Positions 22,684 to 30,936 of a stretch of 39,480 bases of DNA are shown in pieces. The notes below the pieces were generated by a model that did not search any database, was not told where the DNA came from, and was given only the letters and a program-made list of their open reading frames with translations. Each line of letters starts with the position of its first letter. The first letter of the stretch is position 1. This DNA is from Candidatus Hydrogenedens sp. (GTDB lineage: Bacteria; Hydrogenedentota; Hydrogenedentia; Hydrogenedentales; JAEUWI01). The stretch is taken from positions 1 to 39,480 of the forward strand of contig WGMK01000036.1 in NCBI GenBank assembly GCA_016125095.1. Direction: 5' to 3'. Made by a program: the position numbers and the translations under genes.

Positions 22684-23532
22684 ATGTCGGCACTCGATGC
22701 GGCGCGCCTGACCGCGGAACGCCAGCCCGGCGTGATCACGCTGTCCCGCCCGGTCAAAGGCGGTGTCCAGCTTTTTCCCGGCGCTATCGTGGTACAGGGT
22801 GCAGACGGTTACGCCAAACCCGGCGCCACCGCCACCGGTCTGACCGCACTGGGTCGCGCCGAAGCGGCAGCCGACAACCGTTTGGGCGACGACGGCGACA
22901 TGGTCGTGGTGGTCAAGCGCGGTGTGTTTCGCTTCGACAATTCGGCCGGCGGCGACCAGATCACCGCCGCCGAGATCGATGCTGCGGCCTACCTGGTCGA
23001 TGACCAGACCGTGGCCAAGACCGACGCCGGCGGAACCCGTAGCCGCGCCGGCATCGTCCGCGACGTCGATGCCGATGGCGTCTGGATCGAGCTGGGGTCG
23101 CTGGCCGCCCTGTCGGCGGGCGGTCTGGTTGCCACCAACAACCTGTCCGACGTGTCGACCCCGGCCACCGCACGCGCCAATCTGGGCGCCAATCTGGGCT
23201 TCCTGCAGGTGCCGGCGCTCGACCTGGCCAGCGCCAATACCGCGGTCGGCCGCGTCGTGGCACCGGTGGCCGGCACGCTCAAACATTTCCGCAGCGTCAC
23301 CAACGGCGCGCTGGCCACCGGTGACGCCACGATCACCGCGGCGATCAACGGCATCCCCGTCACCAATGGCCAGATCACGATTGCCCAGGCAGGCTCCGCC
23401 GCCGGCGACCGGGATCTGGCGACCCCCACCGCCGCCAATACCTTCGCCGCCGGCGATCTGCTGACCTTCACGGTCGGCGGCACCAACGATGCTGCGGTCA
23501 CCGCCGCGCTCGTCGCCGACATCACCTATTGA
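22684..23532 (+). CDS. Head decoration-like protein with tail-fibre-like segment
   Basis: A 282-residue protein; the ATG follows AGGAGG at about 8 nt. The first 120 residues (SRPVKGGVQLFPGAIVVQGA, GLTALGRAEAAADN, FDNSAGGDQI) look like the small decoration/DUF2190 type found before major head proteins. A segment at about 155-172 (TNNLSDVSTPATARANLG) is a motif usually seen in phage fibres, followed by a beta-rich C-terminus (about 180-282). It may decorate the capsid with an added surface domain. Confidence 0.7.
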   Translation: MSALDAARLTAERQPGVITLSRPVKGGVQLFPGAIVVQGADGYAKPGATATGLTALGRAEAAADNRLGDDGDMVVVVKRGVFRFDNSAGGDQITAAEIDAAAYLVDDQTVAKTDAGGTRSRAGIVRDVDADGVWIELGSLAALSAGGLVATNNLSDVSTPATARANLGANLGFLQVPALDLASANTAVGRVVAPVAGTLKHFRSVTNGALATGDATITAAINGIPVTNGQITIAQAGSAAGDRDLATPTAANTFAAGDLLTFTVGGTNDAAVTAALVADITY

Positions 23533-23555
23533 GACCTATTGAGGGACGCGCAACC

Positions 23556-24476
23556 ATGGACCTGACCCCGGCCAATCTCCAGGCGCTGAACACCGGCTTT
23601 CGCGCCAATTTTAATCGTGGCTTCGTCGGCGTGCTGCCGGAATATCGCGAGATCGCCATGGAGGTGCCGTCTTCCACGGAGTCCAACAGCTATGGCTGGA
23701 TGGGCGACATGCCCGAGGTCAGGGAATGGCTGGGCGAGCGCGTAGTCCATCAGCTGAACGCCTATGGCTTCACGCTGGTCAACAAGCGCTTTGAGCTGAC
23801 GATCGGTGTGGACGTCGACAAAATCGAAGACGATCAATATGGCGTCTACGGCCCGATCATGACCGAGTTCGGCCGCTCGGTCGGCCGCTTCCCCAACAAG
23901 CTGGTGATGTCGATCCTGCGAGGAGGCACCTCGGGCGCCGCGATCGGCTTCGACGGCAAGCCCTTGCTGGCCACCGACCATCCTCGCCTCAACGCCGCCG
24001 GCAAGCCGGTCGGGGTGTCCAACTGGGCCGGCGGTGCCGGCTCGCGCTGGTATCTGGCCGATCTCTCCCGCGCGATCAAACCCCTGGTCTACCAGCCGCG
24101 CAAGGCCTTCGGTTTTGTGCGCAAAGATCGCCCGGAAGACGACAACGTCTTCGACAACAACGAAATCAGATACGGCACCAACGGCCGCTGCAATGCCGGT
24201 CCTGGATTTTGGCAGCTGATCTACGGCTCGGGCCAGGAGCTGAACGTGGCCAATTTCGAGGCCGCCAAAACCGCCTTCGAGGCGTTGAAGCTGGAACGCT
24301 CCGACGAAAAGGCCGGTGTGATGGCGACCCACCTGATCGTGCCGACCGACCTGGAAGGGGCCGGCCGGCGCATCCTGAAGGCCGGCCTGGTGCCGCAGAC
24401 GGTCGGCGACAACACGGTGGCGGTGACCAATGTGTGGGAAAACGCCGCGCAGCTGCTCGTGCTGAAGTCGCTTTAA
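23556..24476 (+). CDS. T: Major head protein (Mu gpT-like)
   Basis: A 306-residue protein (Mu T is about 305). Typical features are the opening LTPANLQALNTGFRANFNRG, SYGWMGDMPEVREWLGER, LTIGVDVDKIEDDQYGVYGP, the DGKPLLATDHP loop and the late HLIVPTDLEGAGRRILKAG. It has the HK97-type capsid role in Mu-like phages. The ATG follows GAGGGA; just upstream a 10-nt sequence (ACCTATTGAG) is tandemly duplicated at the end of the previous gene. Confidence 0.95.
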   Translation: MDLTPANLQALNTGFRANFNRGFVGVLPEYREIAMEVPSSTESNSYGWMGDMPEVREWLGERVVHQLNAYGFTLVNKRFELTIGVDVDKIEDDQYGVYGPIMTEFGRSVGRFPNKLVMSILRGGTSGAAIGFDGKPLLATDHPRLNAAGKPVGVSNWAGGAGSRWYLADLSRAIKPLVYQPRKAFGFVRKDRPEDDNVFDNNEIRYGTNGRCNAGPGFWQLIYGSGQELNVANFEAAKTAFEALKLERSDEKAGVMATHLIVPTDLEGAGRRILKAGLVPQTVGDNTVAVTNVWENAAQLLVLKSL

Positions 24477-24507
24477 GCCCCCGAGGTCAGGGGGCTGCAT
24501 CGCCCCC
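24477..24507 (+). other. Alternative hairpins after the major head gene
   Basis: One GGGGGC (24490-24495) can pair either with GCCCCC upstream (24477-24482) or with GCCCCC downstream (24502-24507). The two hairpins exclude each other, like an attenuator. There is no T-run. It begins directly after the stop of the most abundant virion protein. Confidence 0.45.
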
Positions 24508-24527
24508 GGGAACCCGCAGGAACCGTC

Positions 24528-24950
24528 ATGGCCTATGCCACCGCCGATGATCTGGCCACAGCGTTCGGGCAAGCCGAACTGGTGGACCGCTGCGACCTCG
24601 ATAACGACGGTATTGCCGATGCGGCGATGATTGCAGGATCATTGGCCGATGCCGCAGCCGTGACCGACGGCTATCTGACCGGGCGCTACACCCTGCCGCT
24701 GTCGCCGGTACCCCCGCTGCTGCGCCGGCTCTGTTGCGATATCGCGCGCTGGTATTATTGGGGCTCGGGCGCTACTGAGCGCGTGCGCCAGGGCTACCAG
24801 GACGCCATCGCGACGCTGCGCGACATTGCCGCCGGCAAGGTCGAGCTGGTGGCATCCGATGCCCCGGCATCGGATGCTGATGGCGGCATGGCCTTTGATC
24901 CCGGCAGTGGTCAAACATTGAGCCGTGCCCGGCTGAGGCGGACACGGTGA
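24528..24950 (+). CDS. DUF1320 protein (Mu gp36-like)
   Basis: A 140-residue protein of the DUF1320 family: YATADDLATAFGQAELVDRC at the start, then VTDGYLTGRYTLPLSPVPPL and CCDIARWYYWG, with RVRQGYQDAIATLRDIAAGK. In Mu this is gp36, a head-completion or neck-type protein between head and tail genes. It overlaps the next gene start (GTGA). Confidence 0.88.
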   Translation: MAYATADDLATAFGQAELVDRCDLDNDGIADAAMIAGSLADAAAVTDGYLTGRYTLPLSPVPPLLRRLCCDIARWYYWGSGATERVRQGYQDAIATLRDIAAGKVELVASDAPASDADGGMAFDPGSGQTLSRARLRRTR

Positions 24951-25546
24951 CCATCGATCGCCCCGGCATCCAATTGCGTATGCAATGGCAGGGCCTGGAA
25001 CGGGCGGCGTCGACCCTGTCGGCGCTGATGGCGCGGGTGGCTCACCGTGGTGTCATTCTGCGCGCGGTCGGCGAGGCGCTGGTCACCACCACCAAGCTGC
25101 GGTTTGAAAAGCAGCAGAGTCCCGACGGCCAGGCTTGGCAGTCGCTGGCGCCGATCACTTTGCTGGCGCGCGCCGGCGACAGACCGTTCAAGAAGGACGG
25201 CCGGACTCTGACCGCCGCAGCGGCCCGGCGCAGTACCGGCGCCAAGATATTGCTTGATCGCGGTCATCTGTGGGGCTCGATCCACGCCCAGCTGCAGGGC
25301 GATGCCGCGGTCGCGGTCGGCTCCAACCTGGTCTATGGCCGGATCCATCAACTGGGCGGCACCGTGGTGCCCAAGACCGCGCGTGCGCTGGCGTTTCGCG
25401 CCGGCGGCAAATTGATCCTGATCAAGAAATCCGTGATCCCTGCCCGGCCCTGGCTGGGTTTCGGGCCTGAGGAGACCCGCGCGGTTGAAGCCACCGTCGC
25501 CCAGTTCCTCGTCCCGGGCCTCGGTCGCACCACGGAGGTCCTATGA
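24947..25546 (+). CDS. G: Virion morphogenesis protein (Mu gpG / phage tail S family)
   Basis: A 199-residue protein starting at a GTG overlapping the upstream stop. Typical motifs are TTKLRFEKQQSPDGQAWQSL, ILLDRGHLWGSI and VAVGSNLVYGRIHQLGG, ending with PARPWLGF. The family completes head and tail joining. In Mu it lies between F and I; here it sits between gp36 and gp37, a rearranged order. Confidence 0.88.
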   Translation: MTIDRPGIQLRMQWQGLERAASTLSALMARVAHRGVILRAVGEALVTTTKLRFEKQQSPDGQAWQSLAPITLLARAGDRPFKKDGRTLTAAAARRSTGAKILLDRGHLWGSIHAQLQGDAAVAVGSNLVYGRIHQLGGTVVPKTARALAFRAGGKLILIKKSVIPARPWLGFGPEETRAVEATVAQFLVPGLGRTTEVL

Positions 25547-26235
25547 TCGGCGAGACCGAAGATCGTATCCTGGCGCGCCTTCGTGCCGCCGAGCCGGCGC
25601 TGGGCTGGAAATGGGGCCTGCTGAAGGGCTACGAGGGCGAGCTGGAATCGCCCGACGCCTTGGCCCAGGTGCTGGCTCGGACCCCGGCTGTTTTGGTCCA
25701 TTACGCCGGCGGACCCGTGGTCGAAGCCTCGGGCGCCCTGCTGCACCGGGCGACGTTCCAGCTGGTATTCGTGTCGTCGCGCGCCCGCGATCCCCGCGCG
25801 CGACGACACGGCAATGCCGGCGACGTCGGCACCTACGCCCGCCTGGAAACCGCGCTGGCGCTCTTGATCGGCCAACGCCTGGGCCTTGACGATCTGCTGC
25901 CGGTCGAACCGGGCGCGATCCAGATCGCCTGGGAGGGCGGGGTAACCGACGCCACGCAGCGCCAGGTCAACGATGTCTCGATCCTGGTCGCCGATCTGGA
26001 GACCGGCTGGTTCGTGCGTCCGGCCGACGCATTACCCGGCGGCTGGCCGTCGGACCTGTCGCCGGGCCATGGCCTGGTGTTCGGGCCGGGCGACGGGCCG
26101 GACGGCGGCGATACCGCGCGGGCGGCGGGCGATCTGGACACCGTGCATATCGATTGGGCTCTGGCGCCGGGCGGTGTCGGGCCGGGCCTGCCCGACGACG
26201 AGCACGCCCAGGCGATCGACCACATCGATCTTTAG
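25543..26235 (+). CDS. DUF1834 protein (Mu gp37-like)
   Basis: A 230-residue protein in ATGA overlap with G. The N-terminal half has the gp37 pattern (IGETEDRILARLRAAEPALG, LHRATFQLVFVSSRA, YARLETALALLIGQRLGLDD). The C-terminal 70 residues are Gly/Asp-rich and less conserved. Such proteins are thought to be tail-terminator or neck proteins. Confidence 0.82.
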   Translation: MIGETEDRILARLRAAEPALGWKWGLLKGYEGELESPDALAQVLARTPAVLVHYAGGPVVEASGALLHRATFQLVFVSSRARDPRARRHGNAGDVGTYARLETALALLIGQRLGLDDLLPVEPGAIQIAWEGGVTDATQRQVNDVSILVADLETGWFVRPADALPGGWPSDLSPGHGLVFGPGDGPDGGDTARAAGDLDTVHIDWALAPGGVGPGLPDDEHAQAIDHIDL

Positions 26236-26264
26236 CGACCAATTGGGCAAGGGGTAAGCGCGCA

Positions 26265-26474
26265 ATGGAAGGCCAAATCTTTGTCCGCCCCAGCCAGGGC
26301 ATAAAACTGCGCGAACCGGAACGCAGGCAACGATATTTGCCGGACGCCGGGGCTTGGGTGCCGGACAATGAATTCTGGCGCCGCAGGTTGAAGGACGGTG
26401 ACGTGGTCCGGGCGACGCCGCAGGCCCGGCCGCCAGCACCGCCGACAGCACCGCCGCCAGCGGAAAAGGAGTAG
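26265..26474 (+). CDS. DUF2635 protein (Mu gp38-like)
   Basis: A 69-residue protein. The block IFVRPSQGIKLREPERRQRY followed by LPDAGAWVPDNEFWRRRLKD matches DUF2635. The C-terminal 20 residues are Pro/Ala-rich. It lies directly before the sheath gene as in Mu. Function unknown. Confidence 0.85.
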   Translation: MEGQIFVRPSQGIKLREPERRQRYLPDAGAWVPDNEFWRRRLKDGDVVRATPQARPPAPPTAPPPAEKE

Positions 26475-26480
26475 CGCGCG

Positions 26481-27953
26481 ATGGCGATCAGCTTTAACGC
26501 GATCCCAATCTCGATCCGGGTGCCGGGCGTCTATGTCGAGATCGACAATACCAAGGCGTTCCGCGGCCTTTATGGGCTGCCGACGCGGATTTTGGTGGTT
26601 GGCCAGCGGCTGTCGTCGTCGGCAATCCCGACCCTGACGCCCGAGCGGTTCACCAGGGCCGATCAGGCTCTGGCCCGCTGCGGCAACTCCATGCTGGGGC
26701 ATATGCTGTCGGCGCTGCTGACCGCGTCGGACTGGACCGAAACATGGGCGATTGCGCTCGACGACAACCCCGCCGGCGCCAAGGCGGCCGGCCTGCTCGC
26801 TTTCGCCGGCACCGCAACCGCGGCCGGCACGCTGAACCTCTATTTCGGCGGCGTGCGGGTCCAGATCGGCGTGGCGGCGGGCGCTACCGCGACCCAAGTC
26901 GCGTCCGACGTCGCCGACGCGATCACCGCCGCCGACGGTCTTTTGGTATCGGCCGTGGTCGACGGCGAAGACGACACCCAGGTCGACCTGACCTTCGCCC
27001 ACAAGGGTGTCACCGGGAACAATTACGATGTCCGCCATTCCTACTATGCCGGCGACGGGCTGCCGGCCGGGGTCACGCTGGCAATCACCGCGCTGGCCGG
27101 CGGCTCGGGCAATCCCGACATCCAGGACGCGTTAGACCGGATCGGCGACGATTGGTACACCGACCTGGTCTGCCCCTATACCGACACCGCCAATCTGGCA
27201 GCGGCAGAGGCCAAGGCGGCCGGGGAATTCGGACCGCTGGTGATGCACGATCTGCACGTCTGGGCGGCGGCGGCGGGCTCGTTCTCGACCCTGACCAGCC
27301 TCGGCGACAGCCGCAACAGCCCGCACCTGACCATAATCGGCGCCCAGGCCAGCCCGACCCCACCCTGGCTCTGGGCCTCGGTCTTGGCGGCGATCTCCGC
27401 CTATTACCTCTCGATCGATCCGGCCCGGCCCCTGCAGACGCTGGCTTTGCCCGGCGTGCTGCCGCCCCTGGTGGCCGACCGCTTCAACCTGACCGAACGC
27501 AACCAGCTGCTCTTTGACGGCATCGCGACCTGGCGCGCCACCGCCGACGGGCAGGTGGTGATCGAGCGCGCGGTCACGACCTACGAGACCAATGCCTTCG
27601 GTGCGGTTGACCCCAGCTATCTCGACGTCGAGACCTTGCGCACCTTGGCCTTCCTGCGCTTTGACCTGCGCAACTACATCGCGGTCACCTTCTCACGCTA
27701 CAAACTGGCCGACGACGGCACCGCGTTCGGCCGGGGCCAAGCGGTGGTGACGCCGCGAGTGATCCGGTCCGCCATCGTCGCCCGCTTCGGCCTTTGGCAG
27801 GCGCAAGGGCTGGCCGAAAACGTCGACCAGTTCAAATCCGACCTGATCGTCGAGCGCGACGCCAACGACCCCAACCGGGTCAATTGCCTGGTGCCGCCCG
27901 ATATCGTCAACCAGCTGCGCGTGGTCGCCGCGCAACTCCAGTTCAGGCTCTAG
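26481..27953 (+). CDS. L: Tail sheath protein (Mu gpL-like)
   Basis: A 490-residue protein (Mu L is 495); the ATG follows AAAGGAG. Typical features are the N-terminal FNAIPISIRVPGVYVEIDNT, a middle insertion domain, GSFSTLTSLGDSRNSPHLTI, the PLQTLALPGVLPP block, LLFDGIATWRATADGQVVIE and the C-terminal handshake region with YLDVETLRTLAFLRFDLRNY. It forms the contractile tail sheath, which places this phage among myovirus-type particles. Confidence 0.95.
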   Translation: MAISFNAIPISIRVPGVYVEIDNTKAFRGLYGLPTRILVVGQRLSSSAIPTLTPERFTRADQALARCGNSMLGHMLSALLTASDWTETWAIALDDNPAGAKAAGLLAFAGTATAAGTLNLYFGGVRVQIGVAAGATATQVASDVADAITAADGLLVSAVVDGEDDTQVDLTFAHKGVTGNNYDVRHSYYAGDGLPAGVTLAITALAGGSGNPDIQDALDRIGDDWYTDLVCPYTDTANLAAAEAKAAGEFGPLVMHDLHVWAAAAGSFSTLTSLGDSRNSPHLTIIGAQASPTPPWLWASVLAAISAYYLSIDPARPLQTLALPGVLPPLVADRFNLTERNQLLFDGIATWRATADGQVVIERAVTTYETNAFGAVDPSYLDVETLRTLAFLRFDLRNYIAVTFSRYKLADDGTAFGRGQAVVTPRVIRSAIVARFGLWQAQGLAENVDQFKSDLIVERDANDPNRVNCLVPPDIVNQLRVVAAQLQFRL

Positions 27954-27962
27954 GAGAGCGCC

Positions 27963-28319
27963 ATGCAGTACCTCGGCCGTGCCACCATCCGCACCAATGG
28001 CGAATACTTGCCGTCCAAGAAGGGGGCGAAGCTGCACCTGGGCGGCGCCAAGCGCAGCCCCGTTGTCACCAATTTCTCGGTCGGCTACGCCGAGGAAAAC
28101 GACCCGGCGATGGTCGAGTGCGTCGTGCCCTTGGCCCGAGACCTGTCGCTGACCAGTCTGCGCAATCTGGTCGATGCCGTGGTCACCTTCGAATGCGACA
28201 GTGGTCAGATCTATGTCGTGCGTGGTGCCTTCGTTACCGACTGTCTTGAGCTCACCGACGGCGAGGGGGGCGATGTCCAACTGAAATTCTGCGGCGAAGC
28301 CGCCGAGGAGCTGATCTGA
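27963..28319 (+). CDS. M: Tail tube protein (Mu gpM-like)
   Basis: A 118-residue protein, the same length as Mu M; the ATG follows AGGAGAG. The sequence YLGRATIRTNGEYLPSKKGA and LVDAVVTFECDSGQIYVVRG are typical. It polymerises into the inner tube through which DNA passes. Confidence 0.92.
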   Translation: MQYLGRATIRTNGEYLPSKKGAKLHLGGAKRSPVVTNFSVGYAEENDPAMVECVVPLARDLSLTSLRNLVDAVVTFECDSGQIYVVRGAFVTDCLELTDGEGGDVQLKFCGEAAEELI

Positions 28320-28678
28320 TGAATGCGACCGATGATTTCCTGGACGACGACGGCCCGGAGCCGGTGACGACGCGCAACCCTGACGGCACGGTCACCCTGA
28401 CCCTGGCCTATCCGGTCACCGTCACCCTGCGCGCGAAGGGCGAGGAGCGCGAAGAGGTGATCGCGGCGCTCGACTTCCGCCGAGCGACCGGCGCCGACCT
28501 CAAGGCGATCGGCGAGCAGGCGCGCGATAACCCGATCGCCGCGGCCAATGGACTGATTGCCAGGCTGACCGGTCAACCCGTCGTCGTGGTCGATCGCATG
28601 GACGGCATCGACATCGAGGCGGCCAGCGCGATCGTCCAGGGTTTTACCGCGCGGCGCCGGCCGACTGGGCGGCGCTGA
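28319..28678 (+). CDS. Tail assembly chaperone, short form (Mu gp41-like)
   Basis: A 119-residue protein in TGATG overlap with the tube gene. The fold region TRNPDGTVTLTLAYPVTVTL, then EVIAALDFRRATGADLKAIG, and a C-terminal helix before VQGFTARRR fit the tail assembly chaperones of Mu- and P2-like phages. A slippery site near its end lets part of the ribosomes shift to the -1 frame. Confidence 0.88.
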   Translation: MNATDDFLDDDGPEPVTTRNPDGTVTLTLAYPVTVTLRAKGEEREEVIAALDFRRATGADLKAIGEQARDNPIAAANGLIARLTGQPVVVVDRMDGIDIEAASAIVQGFTARRRPTGRR

Positions 28679-28794
28679 GCCACTACGTCGCGCTGGTCTA
28701 TCACTGGCCACCGGAAACCGTTCTGTCCCTGCCGTTCGCGGACTTGCGCTGGTGGGCCGACGGCGCCGCAGCACTGCTTAAAAGCCGGGGCTGA
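28319..28794 (+). CDS. Tail assembly chaperone, -1 frameshift fusion product
   Basis: Shifting back one base at 28639-28645 joins the first 109 residues of the chaperone to 49 residues read from 28645 to the stop at 28792-28794. The extension reads YRAAPADWAALSHYVALVYH, then WPPETVLSLPFADLRWW. The HWPP...L...L..W pattern is the mark of the GpE-type second chaperone in P2- and Mu-like phages. Without the shift this coding stretch would have no start codon. The fusion usually binds the tape measure protein. Confidence 0.88.
28639..28675 (+). promoter_or_regulatory. -1 programmed frameshift signal
   Basis: The heptamer GGGTTTT (28639-28645) sits in frame as G GGT TTT, a canonical X XXY YYZ slip site. 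Eight nt after it a stem GCGCCG (28654-28659) / CGGCGC (28670-28675) can form, at the usual spacing for a stimulatory hairpin. Confidence 0.85.
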
Positions 28795-28854
28795 TCATTG
28801 CGGGCAACGTTCCACGTCCCTTTCAGGGCGCGGTTTGTCTGAAGGGCTATGCCG

Positions 28855-30936
28855 ATGGCCGATATGCGTGTCTCGATGATCTTGAACTTGGTCGATCGCA
28901 TGACCGCGCCCCTGCGCGGTGTGATTGCGGGTGTCCAGGGGTTGGGCAGCCGGACCGCGGCCTTGGGCGAACGGCTGCAGGGGCTGGCCATGCCGGGGCT
29001 GGCAGCCGGTGCTGCCGGCGCCGGGATCATCGCGGCACTGCGGGCGCCGGTGGACGCCGCGGTAAATTTCGAAGCGGCGATGGCACGGGTCGGCAAGGTG
29101 GTCGATTTTCCGACCCCGACCGGGCTTGGCGACCTGTCCCAGCAATTGCTGGCGATGAGTCGCGGTATTCCGGTGGCCGCCACCGGGCTGGCGGAAATCG
29201 CCGCCGCCGCCGGACAGTTCGGCATCGCCAGCGACAAGATCCTGCAATTTACCCGGCTGGTCGCCCAGATGAGCACGGCGTTCGACATGCCGGCCGCCGA
29301 TGCCGGCGAGGCCGCGGCCAAACTCATGAACCAGTACAAGCTATCGATCGAGACGCTGGGGCAACTGGGCGACGTGGTCAATCACTTGGCCAACAATACC
29401 GCCGCGAAAGAACGCGACATTATCCAGGCGCTGGGCCGGGTCGCCGGCACCGCGCAACAGTTCGGCCTGGCCGCGTCCCAAACCGCCGCTCTGGCCGACG
29501 CCCTGCTGGCGCTGGGGCGGCCGCCGGAGATCGCCGCCACCGGCATCAACGCACTCTTGACCAAGCTCGGGACCGCGGACAAGCAGGGGCGGAAATTCCA
29601 GGAAGCTCTGCGGGCGATGGGCTTGAGTGCCACCGACCTCAAGACCGCGATCGGCCGCGACGCCCAAGGCGCCTTGACCGATTTTCTAGGCCGGCTAGAA
29701 CGGATCGACCGTGGCCAGCGAATGGGGTTGCTGGTCGATCTTTTTGGCCTGGAGTATGCCGACGACATCGGCACCCTGGTCGAGGGGCTGGACAGCTACC
29801 GCCAAGCGTTGAACCTGTTGGGCGCCGATGCCAAAATCTCCGGCGCCATGGGACGCGAATTCGCCGCGATGTCGGCGACGACGGCGAGCCAGCTGACCCT
29901 GCTGGGCAATGTCGGCCGCGAGGCCGGCATCGCGTTCGGGACGCTATTCTTGCCCCCGATCGTCAAGGCGGTCAAATGGCTGCGCGACCTGGGCGTTTCG
30001 GCGACCGGATGGGTCAAGGACAACGAAAAGCTGGCCGAAGCGGTCGGGCTGGGCATCGCCGCATTCGGTGGGTTCTTGGCTGTGGTCGGGGCGGTGTCGC
30101 TCGGGTTGGCCGGGTTGGGGACGGCGATCGGCCTGGTCATGTCGCCGTTGGCGCTGATCGTGGGCGCGCTCGGCGCCATGGGCTACCTGGTCTGGCGCAA
30201 TTGGGAGGCGTGGGGGCCACCCTTGAAACGGTGGTGGGACGGGGTCAGCCGGGCGGCTGCGGACTCATGGCAATGGCTGCAGCAGCAGGCCGACCGCTAT
30301 TGGCCGGCGATCCGCCGTACGGTCGACCAGGCGACCACCGGGCTAGGCAAGTTCGCCGACGGCGCCTGGACTGGCCTGCTTGAGGGGCTGAGCCGCTTCG
30401 ACGGGTTCGGAGCCAATACCCAACAGCTGTTCGATGCGCTGGCCCAAAAAATGCCGGGGACCAATGCGCTGTGGCGCGACATGGGCCAATTTCTGGGGCC
30501 GGTTGCCGATCGGTTGCGTGACATCAGAGAGCTGATCGCAGAGCTGACCCCTGGTTTCGGGTCACTCGAAACTGCTGGCCTGCGATTTGGCCACGCGATC
30601 AGCGACAGCTTTATGGCGCTCACACAGCCGATCAGGGCCTTGATCAACGCCTGGGATGCTCTGCGTCGGAACTTTGGCATCGGGCCGGGGCAGCTCGGCG
30701 GGGGATCGCCGCCGCCCCCTGGCCCGAACCCGCATCCGGATCTGCATCCGCCGATCGCCGGCGAGCCGGATATTTCGCGCTACCCCTTGACTGGGACCGC
30801 AAAATCGCAAGTGGATATCAACCTGAAACTGCCGCCCGGCGTCACCGCGGATGTCCAGACGCGGTCCGGCGATCTCGGCCATAACGTCACCGTCAACCGC
30901 GGCATCGCGGTGCCCGAATGGGGTCTGGCGCCGTGA
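28855..30936 (+). CDS. Tail tape measure protein (Mu gp42-like)
   Basis: A 693-residue protein. The ATG at 28855 is chosen because GAAGGG lies 8 nt before it; the ATG at 28849 is an alternative. The N-terminal part is the tape-measure core (FEAAMARVGKVVDFPTP, LAEIAAAAGQFGIASDKILQ, EAAAKLMNQYKLS). Hydrophobic segments at about 395-450 (LGIAAFGGFLAVVGAVSLGL and following) would insert in the host membrane during DNA injection. The C-terminus is Pro/Gly-rich. The size matches Mu gp42 and sets tail length. Confidence 0.93.
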   Translation: MADMRVSMILNLVDRMTAPLRGVIAGVQGLGSRTAALGERLQGLAMPGLAAGAAGAGIIAALRAPVDAAVNFEAAMARVGKVVDFPTPTGLGDLSQQLLAMSRGIPVAATGLAEIAAAAGQFGIASDKILQFTRLVAQMSTAFDMPAADAGEAAAKLMNQYKLSIETLGQLGDVVNHLANNTAAKERDIIQALGRVAGTAQQFGLAASQTAALADALLALGRPPEIAATGINALLTKLGTADKQGRKFQEALRAMGLSATDLKTAIGRDAQGALTDFLGRLERIDRGQRMGLLVDLFGLEYADDIGTLVEGLDSYRQALNLLGADAKISGAMGREFAAMSATTASQLTLLGNVGREAGIAFGTLFLPPIVKAVKWLRDLGVSATGWVKDNEKLAEAVGLGIAAFGGFLAVVGAVSLGLAGLGTAIGLVMSPLALIVGALGAMGYLVWRNWEAWGPPLKRWWDGVSRAAADSWQWLQQQADRYWPAIRRTVDQATTGLGKFADGAWTGLLEGLSRFDGFGANTQQLFDALAQKMPGTNALWRDMGQFLGPVADRLRDIRELIAELTPGFGSLETAGLRFGHAISDSFMALTQPIRALINAWDALRRNFGIGPGQLGGGSPPPPGPNPHPDLHPPIAGEPDISRYPLTGTAKSQVDINLKLPPGVTADVQTRSGDLGHNVTVNRGIAVPEWGLAP

